Source: DAOTKC01 sp035449045
GTDB taxonomy: Bacteria; Bacillota; Clostridia; Christensenellales; CAG-917
Direction: 5' to 3'
DNA length: 31,079 nucleotides
Assembly (NCBI GenBank): GCA_035449045.1
Contig: DAOTKC010000017.1
Location: 1 to 31,079, forward strand
Part shown: positions 24,126-31,079 of the stretch, piece after piece
Numbering within the stretch: the first letter of the stretch is position 1
Layout: every line of letters starts with the position of its first letter
The notes under the pieces: model-generated
Seen by the model: the letters and a program-made list of their open reading frames with translations, nothing else
Database searches by the model: none
Told to the model about the DNA's origin: nothing
Translations under genes and position numbers: made by a program

Positions 24126-24218
24126 GACCGTTCTCCAAAGCCCATTGCTGCTTAAATCAATACTTTATAATGTCGTTTTGTTTCTATAAACTGTCGTTTT
24201 TGCGAATAATTAAGATAA

Positions 24219-25880
24219 TTACTTAATTAGCGAGGCACCTGTGTCCGCCGAGCCGACCAGCTTGCGGTAACGCTTTAAATAGCCGGTAAGCCCGCGTTCG
24301 GGAGGAAGTTTTTCGTTCGCTATTCGGCGTGTTAACTCGGCGTCGTCGACCTCAAGCGTCAGGCTGTAATTTTCGATGTCGATGGTGATTTTATCGCCTT
24401 CTTTGACATAGGCAATCGGGCCGCCCTCCCGCGCTTCGGGCGATATATGGCCGATAGCCGCCCCTCTCGTGGCGCCGGAAAACCTGCCATCGGTGATGAG
24501 CGCAACGTCGCGGTCTAATCCCATGCCGGCGATTGCCGAAGTCGGCGACAGCATTTCGCGCATTCCCGGCCCGCCTTTGGGCCCTTCGTAGCGGATAACG
24601 ACGACGTCGCCCGCCTTGATTTTGCCGTCGTAGATGGCGGCGACGGCGCTCTCCTCGTCGTCAAAGACGCGCGCAGTGCCCGTGTATTTCAGCATCGACT
24701 TATCGACGGCGCTCCTTTTGACAACGGCGCCGCGTGGAGCTAAACTGCCGAATAGCACGGCGAGCCCGCCCGTCGCGGAGTGGGGATTTTCTATAGGGCG
24801 AATCACTTCGTTATCGTAGTTTTTGGCCGACTTAATCCTACCGCCCGCAGTCCCTTCGACTGTTGCGGCCGAGGTGTCGATAAGACCGCGCTTTGAAAGC
24901 TCCGCCATGACGGCGCTTATGCCGCCGGCGCGGTTTAAGTCCTCGACGTGGTGGGGCCCTGCCGGCGAAAGTTTGCAGAGGTTGGGCGTTCTTTGGCTTA
25001 TCTCGTTGACTAAATTCAAATCAAAGGGGATGTCGGCTTCGCCGCAGATTGCGGCAAGGTGCAGCACGGTGTTGGTCGAGCAGCCCAGCGCCATATCGAC
25101 GGCGAGCGCGTTTTTAATCGACCTCTCGTTTATGATGTCCTTCGCCTTAATATCGGAAGCGACTAAGTTCATAACGGTCTCGCCCGTTGCTTTGGCAAGC
25201 CTGATTCTCTCGGAATAGACGGCGGGGACGGTGCCGTTGCCGGGCAACGCCATGCCTACAGCCTCGGTCAGACAGTTCATAGAGTTGGCGGTAAACATGC
25301 CCGAGCAGCTTCCGCAGGTGGGGCAGGCGCACTCCTCGATGTGCTTCAGCTCGCTCTCGCCGATACGTCCGGCCTTGAAGGCTCCGACCGCCTCATAGAC
25401 GCTGTTATAGTCGAGGCATTTACCGCTTGGCTCACGGTAAGTAAGCATACAGCCGCCCGAAACAAATACCGAGGGCAGATTGAGCCTGACGGCCGCCATC
25501 AGCATGCCGGGCACGATTTTATCACAGCTGGGAATAAAAACTATGCCGTCGAAAGCGTGCGCCTTAGCCATGCACTCGATGCTGTCGGCAATAATTTCGC
25601 GGGTGCACAGCGAATATTTCATTCCCTCGTGCCCCATCGCTATTCCATCGCAGACACCGATGGTATTGAACTCGAGCGGTGTGCCGCCCGCGGCAAGCAC
25701 GCCGTCCTTGACGGCGCGGGCTATGGCGTTCAAATGGATATGCCCCGGCACGATTTCGTTGAATGAATTGGCTATGCCGATAACGGGCTTTTTCATTTGG
25801 CCGGCAGTCAGCCCCGCCGCGTAAAGTAGCGATCTCATCGGCGCCTTCTCGGCGCCCGTCTTGATGTTGTCCGATTTCAT
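24219..25880 (-). CDS. ilvD: dihydroxy-acid dehydratase
   Basis: IlvD dehydrates the dihydroxy acids to 2-ketoisovalerate and 2-keto-3-methylvalerate. The 553-residue protein has the iron-sulfur cysteine motifs PSCDKIVPGMLMAA and CPTCGSCSGMFTANSMNCL, GNGTVPA, and the C-terminal DGRFSGATRGAAIGHISPEA. GGAAGGG lies before the ATG. It lies 113 bp after ilvC; that gap has two weak hairpins but no T-box or terminator, so it is probably transcribed with ilvC. Full length. Confidence 0.97.
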   Translation of the reverse strand: MKSDNIKTGAEKAPMRSLLYAAGLTAGQMKKPVIGIANSFNEIVPGHIHLNAIARAVKDGVLAAGGTPLEFNTIGVCDGIAMGHEGMKYSLCTREIIADSIECMAKAHAFDGIVFIPSCDKIVPGMLMAAVRLNLPSVFVSGGCMLTYREPSGKCLDYNSVYEAVGAFKAGRIGESELKHIEECACPTCGSCSGMFTANSMNCLTEAVGMALPGNGTVPAVYSERIRLAKATGETVMNLVASDIKAKDIINERSIKNALAVDMALGCSTNTVLHLAAICGEADIPFDLNLVNEISQRTPNLCKLSPAGPHHVEDLNRAGGISAVMAELSKRGLIDTSAATVEGTAGGRIKSAKNYDNEVIRPIENPHSATGGLAVLFGSLAPRGAVVKRSAVDKSMLKYTGTARVFDDEESAVAAIYDGKIKAGDVVVIRYEGPKGGPGMREMLSPTSAIAGMGLDRDVALITDGRFSGATRGAAIGHISPEAREGGPIAYVKEGDKITIDIENYSLTLEVDDAELTRRIANEKLPPERGLTGYLKRYRKLVGSADTGASLIK

Positions 25881-25993
25881 AAAAACCCTTCCCCGCCCTC
25901 TTGCGGGTATATTTATTTGGTTTTGAGTTTAGCCGAACATGGGCGCAAACCGCGTCGAACATTCGGAATACTAAAAGTAGGCTTTTAAAGAGA

Positions 25994-26998
25994 TTATTCT
26001 TTAAACTCCTGCTTTTTCCACGTCATTTTGGCGCGGAGTTCGGCACCCGTCTTTTCAATCCGGTGCTCGGCCTCTAGGCGTCTCATGGCGTTGAAGTTGG
26101 GACGGCCGGCCTGATTTTCCAAAATCCACTCGCGGGCGAAGCTGCCGTCCTGAATCTCTTCAAGCACTTTCTTCATCTCCGCTCTCGCGGCGTCGCCTAT
26201 AATTCTCTTCCCTATCTTGTAGCCGCCGTATTCCGCGGTGTCGCTTATCGAATAGCGCATAAAGGACAGCCCGCCGTTGACGACTAGGTCGATGATGAGC
26301 TTCATCTCGTGGAGGCACTCGAAATATGCGCTCTCGGGCTGGTATCCGGCCGCGACCAGCGTTTCGAAACCGGCCTTCATCAGCTCGGCGACGCCGCCGC
26401 AAAGCACGGCTTGTTCACCGAACAAATCGGTCTCGGTCTCCTCCTTGAAAGTGGTTTCAAGCACGCCGCCGCGCGAGCCGCCAATACCTTTGGCGTAGGC
26501 GAGCGCGACACTCAAAGCTTTTCCGCTGGCGTTCTGGTAGACGGCGACCAAGCAGGGCACGCCCTTTCCTTCCTCGAACTGGCTTCTGACGGTGTGGCCG
26601 GGCCCCTTGGGCGCAATCATGATGACGTCGACGTCCTTGGGCGGCACAATCTGGCCGAAATGGATGTTGAAGCCGTGCGCGAAGGCAAGCGCCATGCCCG
26701 GCCTTAAGTTGGGCGCGATATCGGCCTTGTAGAGCGCGGCCTGCTTTTCGTCGTTGACCAGAATCATCACTAAGTCGGCGGCCTTGACGGCGTCGGCGGT
26801 GTTCATGACCTTAAGCCCGCGCGCCTCGGCCTTCGCCTTGGACTTGGAGCCCTCATAGAGCCCGACGACGACGGAAACGCCGCTATCTTTAAGGTTGAGC
26901 GCGTGCGCGTGTCCTTGACTGCCGTAGCCGATGATAGCCACGGTCTTGCCCTTCAGCGCCGACAAATCGCAGTCGCTGTCGTAATAAATCTTCGCCAT
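25994..26998 (-). CDS. ilvC: ketol-acid reductoisomerase
   Basis: IlvC isomerises and reduces acetolactate or acetohydroxybutyrate with NAD(P)H and Mg2+. At 334 residues it is the short class I form. The nucleotide-binding GYGSQGHAHALNLKDSG is at about residues 24-40. The catalytic region has IAPKGPGHTVR, ETDLFGEQAVLCGG and LHEMKLIIDLVVNGGLSFMRYSISDTAEYG. AAAAAGGAGA precedes the ATG. It is separated from ilvN by about 320 bp that holds repeat copy C, unlike the tight ilvB-N-C spacing of many operons. Confidence 0.97.
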   Translation of the reverse strand: MAKIYYDSDCDLSALKGKTVAIIGYGSQGHAHALNLKDSGVSVVVGLYEGSKSKAKAEARGLKVMNTADAVKAADLVMILVNDEKQAALYKADIAPNLRPGMALAFAHGFNIHFGQIVPPKDVDVIMIAPKGPGHTVRSQFEEGKGVPCLVAVYQNASGKALSVALAYAKGIGGSRGGVLETTFKEETETDLFGEQAVLCGGVAELMKAGFETLVAAGYQPESAYFECLHEMKLIIDLVVNGGLSFMRYSISDTAEYGGYKIGKRIIGDAARAEMKKVLEEIQDGSFAREWILENQAGRPNFNAMRRLEAEHRIEKTGAELRAKMTWKKQEFKE

Positions 26999-27040
26999 TT
27001 GTTTTATCTCCTTTTTACCTTTTCAAATTTTTTATCTTTA

Positions 27041-27059
27041 AATATGCTCCTCGCATATT
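27041..27059 (-). other. small hairpin upstream of ilvC
   Basis: AATATGC and GCATATT form a perfect 7-bp stem with a 5-nt loop about 40 bp upstream of ilvC. The gap from 26999 to 27129 is otherwise AT-rich; I see no T-box core, ORF with a ribosome binding site or convincing promoter in it. Confidence 0.35.
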
Positions 27060-27129
27060 CATTACTTATTAAAAAACTTAAATTCCTTTGTTGCTCACCT
27101 CGGGCGGCTGCTTCCATAATAATTTTGTT

Positions 27130-27316
27130 GCTTATCGGAGTCAAGATTTGGGATGGAGTGCAAGGCTCGAAACTTATCCCATTGAATGGCTTGCATTCAA
27201 TGGGGCCCCCAAAAAGCACGAACGAGCTTTATCGGGGCCCATCAGATATCTAATCTGATGGGAAGAAATTCACGCCGCAGACAGTAAGGCCGCAATTCGC
27301 CCAAAGATTAATTTCG
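27130..27316 (-). repeat. structured dispersed intergenic repeat, copy C (long form)
   Basis: On the minus strand this copy matches copy A in order: GCGGCGTGA, CCCATCA hairpin, GGGCCCCGATAAAGC, CCCATTGAATG hairpin, then CGAGCCTTGCACTCCATCCC and a CTCCGAT end. Two perfect hairpins are present: CCCATCAGAT with ATCTGATGGG (27238-27262) and CCCATTGAATG with CATTCAATGGG (27178-27204). Between them GGGCCCC and GGGGCCC can pair as well. It begins right after the ilvN stop and fills more than half of the ilvN-ilvC gap, so it should be part of the operon mRNA. Confidence 0.75.
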
Positions 27317-27319
27317 CCA

Positions 27320-27823
27320 CTATTCGTCTTTGGGAGTGAGAACGCTGCTGCCTCGGGATATAGCGGTAATGCCCGTCCTGCAAAGCTCCGCTATGCCGAA
27401 GGGGCGCAGATATTCGAGGAAAGCGTTGCACTTGTTCCTCTCGCCCGTTATCTCGACAGTGAGCGAGGTGGGCGTGAGGTCGACGACTTTGGCGCGGAAA
27501 ATGGAAATCGCCTCAAGTATCTCGCTTCTTTCGCCTTGCGCGACATTTACCTTAATGAGCAGAAGCTCGCGCGTCACGGTGACGCCGTGAGGCATGGACT
27601 CAACTATGAGGACGTCGTGCAGTTTTTGAAGCTGGAGCTGAATTTGCTCCTTGACGTATTCGTCGCCCGTCGCCGTAATCGTTATGCGGGAAACCGACTT
27701 ATCAAGTGTCTCGCCTACCGACAAGCTGTCGATGTTGAAGCCGCGCCGAGCAAAAAGCCCCGATACCCGAGTCAGCACGCCCGCTTCGTTCTTGACCAGC
27801 ATAGACATTATAAATGTTTCCAT
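27320..27823 (-). CDS. ilvN: acetolactate synthase small (regulatory) subunit
   Basis: IlvN binds IlvB, raises its activity and confers feedback inhibition by valine. The 167-residue protein has an N-terminal ACT domain (MLVKNEAGVLTRVSGLFARRGFNIDSLSVG) and the C-terminal small-subunit domain with AKVVDLTPTSLTVEITG and LRPFGIAELCRTGI. SD GAGGAG precedes the ATG. It follows ilvB by 160 bp; that gap has an imperfect hairpin (about 27926-27965) and no T-run. Gene order and strand fit the same operon. Confidence 0.95.
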   Translation of the reverse strand: METFIMSMLVKNEAGVLTRVSGLFARRGFNIDSLSVGETLDKSVSRITITATGDEYVKEQIQLQLQKLHDVLIVESMPHGVTVTRELLLIKVNVAQGERSEILEAISIFRAKVVDLTPTSLTVEITGERNKCNAFLEYLRPFGIAELCRTGITAISRGSSVLTPKDE

Positions 27824-27983
27824 AATCTCCTCGCTATTTTTTAGCTGTTCATCTTAATTTTATCTGCTTTCGTCCGTTTTTCGTTATAAAATTCAGTTAG
27901 GATTTATTATTTCTTTATCGGTTTTTATCGCATAAACGACGCTTTAGCTATCCGTTTTCGCGATATAAACTCGCTGTTTGGAA

Positions 27984-29645
27984 TTATGCCTTTAATATTA
28001 TGTCGTGAATGGTGCCGCCCGGCGGAATCATGGGAAGCACTTTCTCGTCACTGTCAATGACGGCCTCTATGAGGTGCGGCCCTTTGGCCGAAAGCCCCTC
28101 CGTGACGGCGGAAACAAGCTCGCTGATATCGGAAATTCTTCTCGCCGTAAGCCCGAACGCCTCGGCGAGTTTGACGTAGTCGGTCTTTCTTCCTAGCGAG
28201 GTGTTGGAATAGCGCTTGTCAAAAAACAGCGTCTGCCACTGGCGGACCATGCCGAGCACGTTGTTGTTTATGACGATGACTAAAATGGGAAGGTCGTTGC
28301 TGACGGCGGTGGCAAGCTCGTTCATATTCATGTGGAAACTGCCGTCCGAGGTAAATAAAATGGTCTTTTTGCCCGTGCCCACCGCGGCGCCGATAGCCGC
28401 GCCCAGCCCGAAGCCCATGGCGCCGAGGCCGCCCGAGGTTATGAAGGTGCGCGGTTTTTTGAATTTATAATACTGCGCCGTCCACATCTGGTGCTGGCCG
28501 ACGTCGGTGGCGACGACGGCGTCTCCGGCGTATTTGGAGACGGTTTCAATGAGGTTTTGGGGATTTAAGCGCGACCTGTCCATCTCAAGACGGCAGTCGG
28601 GCGAGTTTTTGATTTCCTCAATGCGCGCCGCCCACTCCTTGCGCGAAGTCGGTTTGAGCGCCGCCGAAAGCTTTTTGAGCATGACTTTGACGTCTCCCAC
28701 CAAAGCGACATAGGCGGGAATGTTTTTGCCGATTTCGGCGGGGTCGATGTCGATGTGCAACACTTTTTTGTTGTTGATAAACTCTTTTTTGTTGCCCGTC
28801 GCCCTGTCGGAAAACCGCGTGCCGATTGCAATAATGAGGTCGGACTCCGACATAAGCTTGGACGCCGCGTATTTGCCGTGCATGCCCGTCATTCCCAAAA
28901 ACTTGGGTGAGTCGGCGTCCACCGCCGAAAGCCCCATCATCGAGGTGCCGATGGGCGCGTCGATCAGGTTTGCGAACTCCATGAGCTCGGCTTCGGCCCC
29001 CGAAATGACGATGCCGCCGCCCGCATAAATGAAGGGGCGCCTGCTGGCCTTTATGATTTCCAGCGCCGACAAAAACGCCTTTTCTCCGTTTTTAAATTCC
29101 TTGGAGGCCACTTTAATGACTTCGGGCTCATATTCGCACTCGGCAATCTGAATATCCTTGGGAATATCGATAAGCACAGGACCGGGCCGCCCAGAGTTGG
29201 CAATTAAAAAGGCTTCCCTAATCGTTGCGGCAAGCCTTTTAACGTCTTTGACCATGAAGTTGTGCTTGGTGATAGGCATGGTGATACCGCAGCTGTCCAC
29301 TTCTTGGAAGCTGTCGCGTCCGATCAAATTTTGAGGCACGTTGCCGGTGAAAGCGACGAGCGGCGTGGAGTCGAGATAGGCGGCAGCGATGCCTGTGACG
29401 AGATTGGTGGCACCCGGCCCCGAGGTCGCTATGACGACGCCCGTCTTGCCGGTGGCGCGGGCATAGCCGTCGGCGGCATGAGCCGCGCCCTGCTCGTGGC
29501 AGCTCGCCACGTGCCTGATTTTATCGGAATATAAATAGAGTTGGTCGTAAATATGAAGGACGGTGCCGCCCGGATATCCGAAGACGGTGTCCACTCCCTG
29601 CTCGAGCAGGGCTTCCATAATAATTTTAGCGCCGCTACATTTCAT
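27984..29645 (-). CDS. ilvB: acetolactate synthase large (catalytic) subunit
   Basis: IlvB is a thiamine diphosphate enzyme that makes acetolactate from pyruvate or acetohydroxybutyrate from pyruvate and 2-ketobutyrate. The 553-residue protein shows the catalytic-Glu region (FGYPGGTVLHIYDQL, HEQGAAHAADGYARATG), GPGATN and the C-terminal GLGAMGFGLGAAIGAA. The ThDP motif reads TSDGSFHMN through NNNVLGMVRQWQ. Most homologues have GDG where this protein has SDG; the codon is a clear TCG. GAAGGA is well spaced before the ATG. It is the first structural gene after the leader-peptide attenuator. Confidence 0.95.
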   Translation of the reverse strand: MKCSGAKIIMEALLEQGVDTVFGYPGGTVLHIYDQLYLYSDKIRHVASCHEQGAAHAADGYARATGKTGVVIATSGPGATNLVTGIAAAYLDSTPLVAFTGNVPQNLIGRDSFQEVDSCGITMPITKHNFMVKDVKRLAATIREAFLIANSGRPGPVLIDIPKDIQIAECEYEPEVIKVASKEFKNGEKAFLSALEIIKASRRPFIYAGGGIVISGAEAELMEFANLIDAPIGTSMMGLSAVDADSPKFLGMTGMHGKYAASKLMSESDLIIAIGTRFSDRATGNKKEFINNKKVLHIDIDPAEIGKNIPAYVALVGDVKVMLKKLSAALKPTSRKEWAARIEEIKNSPDCRLEMDRSRLNPQNLIETVSKYAGDAVVATDVGQHQMWTAQYYKFKKPRTFITSGGLGAMGFGLGAAIGAAVGTGKKTILFTSDGSFHMNMNELATAVSNDLPILVIVINNNVLGMVRQWQTLFFDKRYSNTSLGRKTDYVKLAEAFGLTARRISDISELVSAVTEGLSAKGPHLIEAVIDSDEKVLPMIPPGGTIHDIILKA

Positions 29646-29680
29646 GTTTCATTCCTTCGAGGCTGCCGCAGGTCCGAATA

Positions 29681-29716
29681 TTAAAAAACCTGCGGCGGTT
29701 TTGCCTCAGGTTTTTT
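29681..29716 (-). terminator. ilv attenuator terminator
   Basis: On the minus strand AAAAAACCTG-A-GGC pairs with GCC-G-CAGGTTTTTT around the loop AAAACC (one internal mismatch) and ends in six T. It lies between the leader-peptide stop and ilvB, 35 bp before the ilvB start. Its 5' arm and loop include GGCAAAACC, which is perfectly complementary to GGTTTTGCC at the end of the leader ORF. Confidence 0.88.
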
Positions 29717-29744
29717 GCTTGCTTTTTATGACAATCTTTTTACC

Positions 29745-29834
29745 CTATTTGGCAAAACCATGAACAACGCTATCGCAAAGTAGAACGATAACGCCGAGCA
29801 TAATTATTACTACGAGGGTCGCCAAAGCGGGCAT
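29745..29834 (-). CDS. ilvL: branched-chain leader peptide of the ilv-leu cluster
   Basis: This 29-residue ORF is preceded by GGAG about 9 nt before its ATG and reads MPALATLVVIIMLGVIVLL and then CDSVVHGFAK. Fourteen of the 29 residues are Leu (5), Val (6) or Ile (3), and 11 of residues 7-19 are. Its last codons (Gly-Phe-Ala) contain GGTTTTGCC, perfectly complementary to GGCAAAACC in the following terminator. If a ribosome stalls in the Leu/Val/Ile run, that pairing can form and block the terminator. If it reaches the stop, it covers GGTTTTGCC and the terminator forms. This is the logic of ilv/leu leader peptides in enterobacteria. The peptide is also hydrophobic enough to be a small membrane protein, which remains an alternative. 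Confidence 0.8.
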   Translation of the reverse strand: MPALATLVVIIMLGVIVLLCDSVVHGFAK

Positions 29835-29874
29835 TTTTTCAATCTCCAGCCTGTTTAGGTGGTTTATTTTCTTA

Positions 29875-29903
29875 AATCTAGCACAATTAAAAACCGTTGT
29901 CAA
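29875..29903 (-). promoter_or_regulatory. promoter of the ilv-leu cluster
   Basis: On the minus strand TTGACA (29903-29898) and TAGATT (29880-29875) have 17-nt spacing. A start near 29868 would give a leader of about 220 nt containing ilvL and the attenuator. Confidence 0.65.
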
Positions 29904-30032
29904 CAATTTTTATATAACACGTGCGGAAATTCGATATTTATTTATATTATATGAGAAATTATTAAAAATGACCTCTAAATAAAAATTATCGGGGCACGCT
30001 CGGCGCCTTGAACTCACCCTGCCGCAAACCGT

Positions 30033-30055
30033 TTTAACTATTATAATAGGTTAAA
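30033..30055. other. AT-rich palindrome between the Crp/Fnr gene and the ilv promoter
   Basis: TTTAAC and GTTAAA flank the self-complementary TATTATAATA, with one extra base on one side. It lies about 40 bp after the Crp/Fnr stop and about 130 bp upstream of the ilv promoter. It could be a weak terminator or an operator. Apart from this and the ilv promoter and leader, 29904-30093 shows no gene. Confidence 0.3.
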
Positions 30056-30093
30056 TTCTTGCTAAGATATTATACTGCCGAAATATTAAAATA

Positions 30094-30762
30094 CTAGTAA
30101 GCCTTGGCTTTCAGCGCCGCCTTATCAATGACTGCAATTTTCCCGCGTGAGAGCGCGACGACGTTTTCTTCCTGAAACCGTTTCAAAATCCTCGTCACAA
30201 CCTCGCGCGCCGTGCCTATGCGGTTCGCTATCGCCTCATGGGTATAGTAAATTTCGTCGCTTTTGCTTTGGGAAATCTCGTCCAAAAGAAAGCCGGCGAG
30301 CCGTTTATCGGTCTTTAAGAAAAGAAGCTGCTGCATTGCCCACATGACGTCGGAAAAGCGGTCGGCAAGGTGCTTTAGGACGAAGTTTTCAACCTCGATA
30401 TTCTTGGACATCACGGCGTTGAATGCGGAAGGGGAAATCATGAGGGCTTCGGAAATTTCGACGGCGTCGATGTGAACGTCGAAGCTAATCTGCTTTATGG
30501 CGCAGGAATCCGACATGACGCAAAGCTCCCCCGCGCCGATTTTATAGAGCACGACCGCCCTTCCGTCCTCCGACAAAATATAAACCGAAAAGCTGCCCGA
30601 AAGCGCCAGCATTACGCCGACGCAATCTCCCCCGCCGTAAATGTTTTCGCCCTTCTCCGTTCTTATAATGCGGCTTGCGGCGGCGAGGCCTCCTTTTTCG
30701 GCCTCGGTGAGCCTGTTCCAGAACGGAAGCAACCGCGACAAAATGCTTTTGATGTCGGCCAT
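30094..30762 (-). CDS. Crp/Fnr-family transcriptional regulator
   Basis: The 222-residue protein has an N-terminal cyclic-nucleotide-binding-like beta-barrel (about residues 10-120), a dimer helix, and a C-terminal winged helix with YTHEAIANRIGTAREVVTRI as the DNA-binding helices. The residues expected for cAMP binding are not apparent. It lacks the N-terminal Cys cluster of FNR, but the barrel has GELCVMSDSC, a Cys-x5-Cys pair that could be redox or metal sensitive. I start at 30762, directly after GGGGGAGGCGG; the longer frame adds 8 unlikely residues. It lies downstream of a thioredoxin gene on the same strand but is separated from it by a terminator. Confidence 0.88.
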   Translation of the reverse strand: MADIKSILSRLLPFWNRLTEAEKGGLAAASRIIRTEKGENIYGGGDCVGVMLALSGSFSVYILSEDGRAVVLYKIGAGELCVMSDSCAIKQISFDVHIDAVEISEALMISPSAFNAVMSKNIEVENFVLKHLADRFSDVMWAMQQLLFLKTDKRLAGFLLDEISQSKSDEIYYTHEAIANRIGTAREVVTRILKRFQEENVVALSRGKIAVIDKAALKAKAY

Positions 30763-30795
30763 AATCCGCCTCCCCCGATTAATCATTTTTATTAA

Positions 30796-30824
30796 AGTAT
30801 AAAGCCGATATATAAAAAGGTCAA
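30796..30824 (-). promoter_or_regulatory. promoter of the Crp/Fnr-family gene
   Basis: On the minus strand TTGACC (30824-30819) and TATACT (30801-30796) have 17-nt spacing. The predicted start lies about 30 nt before the ATG. Confidence 0.6.
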
Positions 30825-30909
30825 TCCCGAATTATGCGCTTGATTTTAATATGACTAATGGAATTATAAAAAACCAAAATGAAAAATCCTTTTTAAAAAC
30901 CTAAAATTC

Positions 30910-30936
30910 AAAACGCCCCGAGCTCGGGGCGTTTTT
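30910..30936 (-). terminator. terminator after the thioredoxin gene
   Basis: AAAACGCCCCGA and TCGGGGCGTTTT form a fully symmetric stem with flanking A- and T-runs. It lies 21 bp after the thioredoxin stop and would end that transcript; its symmetry allows activity on both strands. Confidence 0.88.
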
Positions 30937-30956
30937 TATCTTTAGTATAAATTTAT

Positions 30957-31079
30957 TTAGTTTAAATCGAAAATTCTTTTGATGTCGTTCTTGGAGCGAA
31001 CGCCCACCGATTTTCCCGCCACCTTGCCGTCCTTAACCAAGACGAGGGTGGGAATGCTCATGACGCCGACTTTTTCGGA
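30957..31079 (-). CDS. thioredoxin, C-terminal part (partial)
   Basis: The last 40 codons of a minus-strand gene are inside the window. They contain VGVMSIPTLVLVKDGK, which is the cis-proline loop and the beta strands after it in thioredoxin, and end NDIKRIFDLN. The CxxC active site lies outside the window, so I cannot tell classical TrxA from a relative. A strong terminator follows. Confidence 0.85.
   Translation of the reverse strand, partial: SEKVGVMSIPTLVLVKDGKVAGKSVGVRSKNDIKRIFDLN

Noticed and set aside
27004..27219. A 71-codon minus-strand frame in the ilvN-ilvC gap
   Set aside because: It runs through repeat copy C, has no SD and lacks recognisable features.
26999..27319. T-box in front of ilvC
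   Set aside because: No GGGTGG-ACC core or terminator pair is present. The structure there belongs to repeat copy C.

Overview
The window looks like a chromosome segment of an uncultured Bacillota, most likely class Clostridia. The support is a T-box riboswitch, an infC-rpmI-rplT operon with a leader attenuator, a PadR/DUF1700/DUF4097 cassette, a short-type LeuD, a type-2 TrpB, purine-rich Shine-Dalgarno sites and many intrinsic terminators. The exact lineage cannot be read from the sequence alone. I see no rRNA, tRNA, CRISPR array, transposase, prophage gene or replication origin.

Layout. 1-1.8 kb: the tail of an unidentified plus-strand gene, a structured intergenic repeat, a ferritin-like protein (minus) and nadE (plus). 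1.8-3.9 kb: a probable tryptophan T-box, a short tandem array of hairpin-bearing repeats, then a stand-alone trpB2. 4-11.2 kb (all minus): yebC, a TrmH/SpoU methyltransferase, rplT-rpmI-infC behind a leader terminator, ligA and pcrA. 11.5-16.4 kb: a YhhN-family membrane protein (plus), a YyaL-type thioredoxin-domain protein (minus), then an apparently self-regulated padR-DUF1700-DUF4097 operon (plus). 16.5-29.8 kb (all minus): a nearly complete branched-chain amino-acid cluster read right to left as ilvB-ilvN-ilvC-ilvD-leuA-cimA-leuC-[purA]-leuD-leuB. 30-31 kb (minus): a Crp/Fnr-family regulator and the 3' end of a thioredoxin gene.

How the genes fit together. IlvBN, IlvC and IlvD make the 2-keto acids of valine and isoleucine. 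LeuA, LeuCD and LeuB extend ketoisovalerate towards leucine. CimA plus the shared LeuCD/LeuB would make 2-ketobutyrate from pyruvate, so isoleucine synthesis would not need threonine deaminase. No branched-chain aminotransferase is present here. Upstream of ilvB lies an unannotated 29-codon ORF in which 14 residues are Leu, Val or Ile. It is followed by an intrinsic terminator and a perfect 9-bp antiterminator pairing, which is the layout of ribosome-mediated attenuation. That is notable because Bacillota usually control these genes with T-boxes.

The second main result is a family of dispersed intergenic repeats (four copies at 119-316, 4767-4827, 18223-18351 and about 27130-27316). They have imperfect inverted ends and conserved outer modules. 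The two long copies share inner hairpins whose paired bases co-vary, and the copies sit at or right after gene ends. Other points of interest are an AUC start for infC, a palindromic operator inside the padR promoter, and a 16-bp GC palindrome inside a candidate purA promoter.
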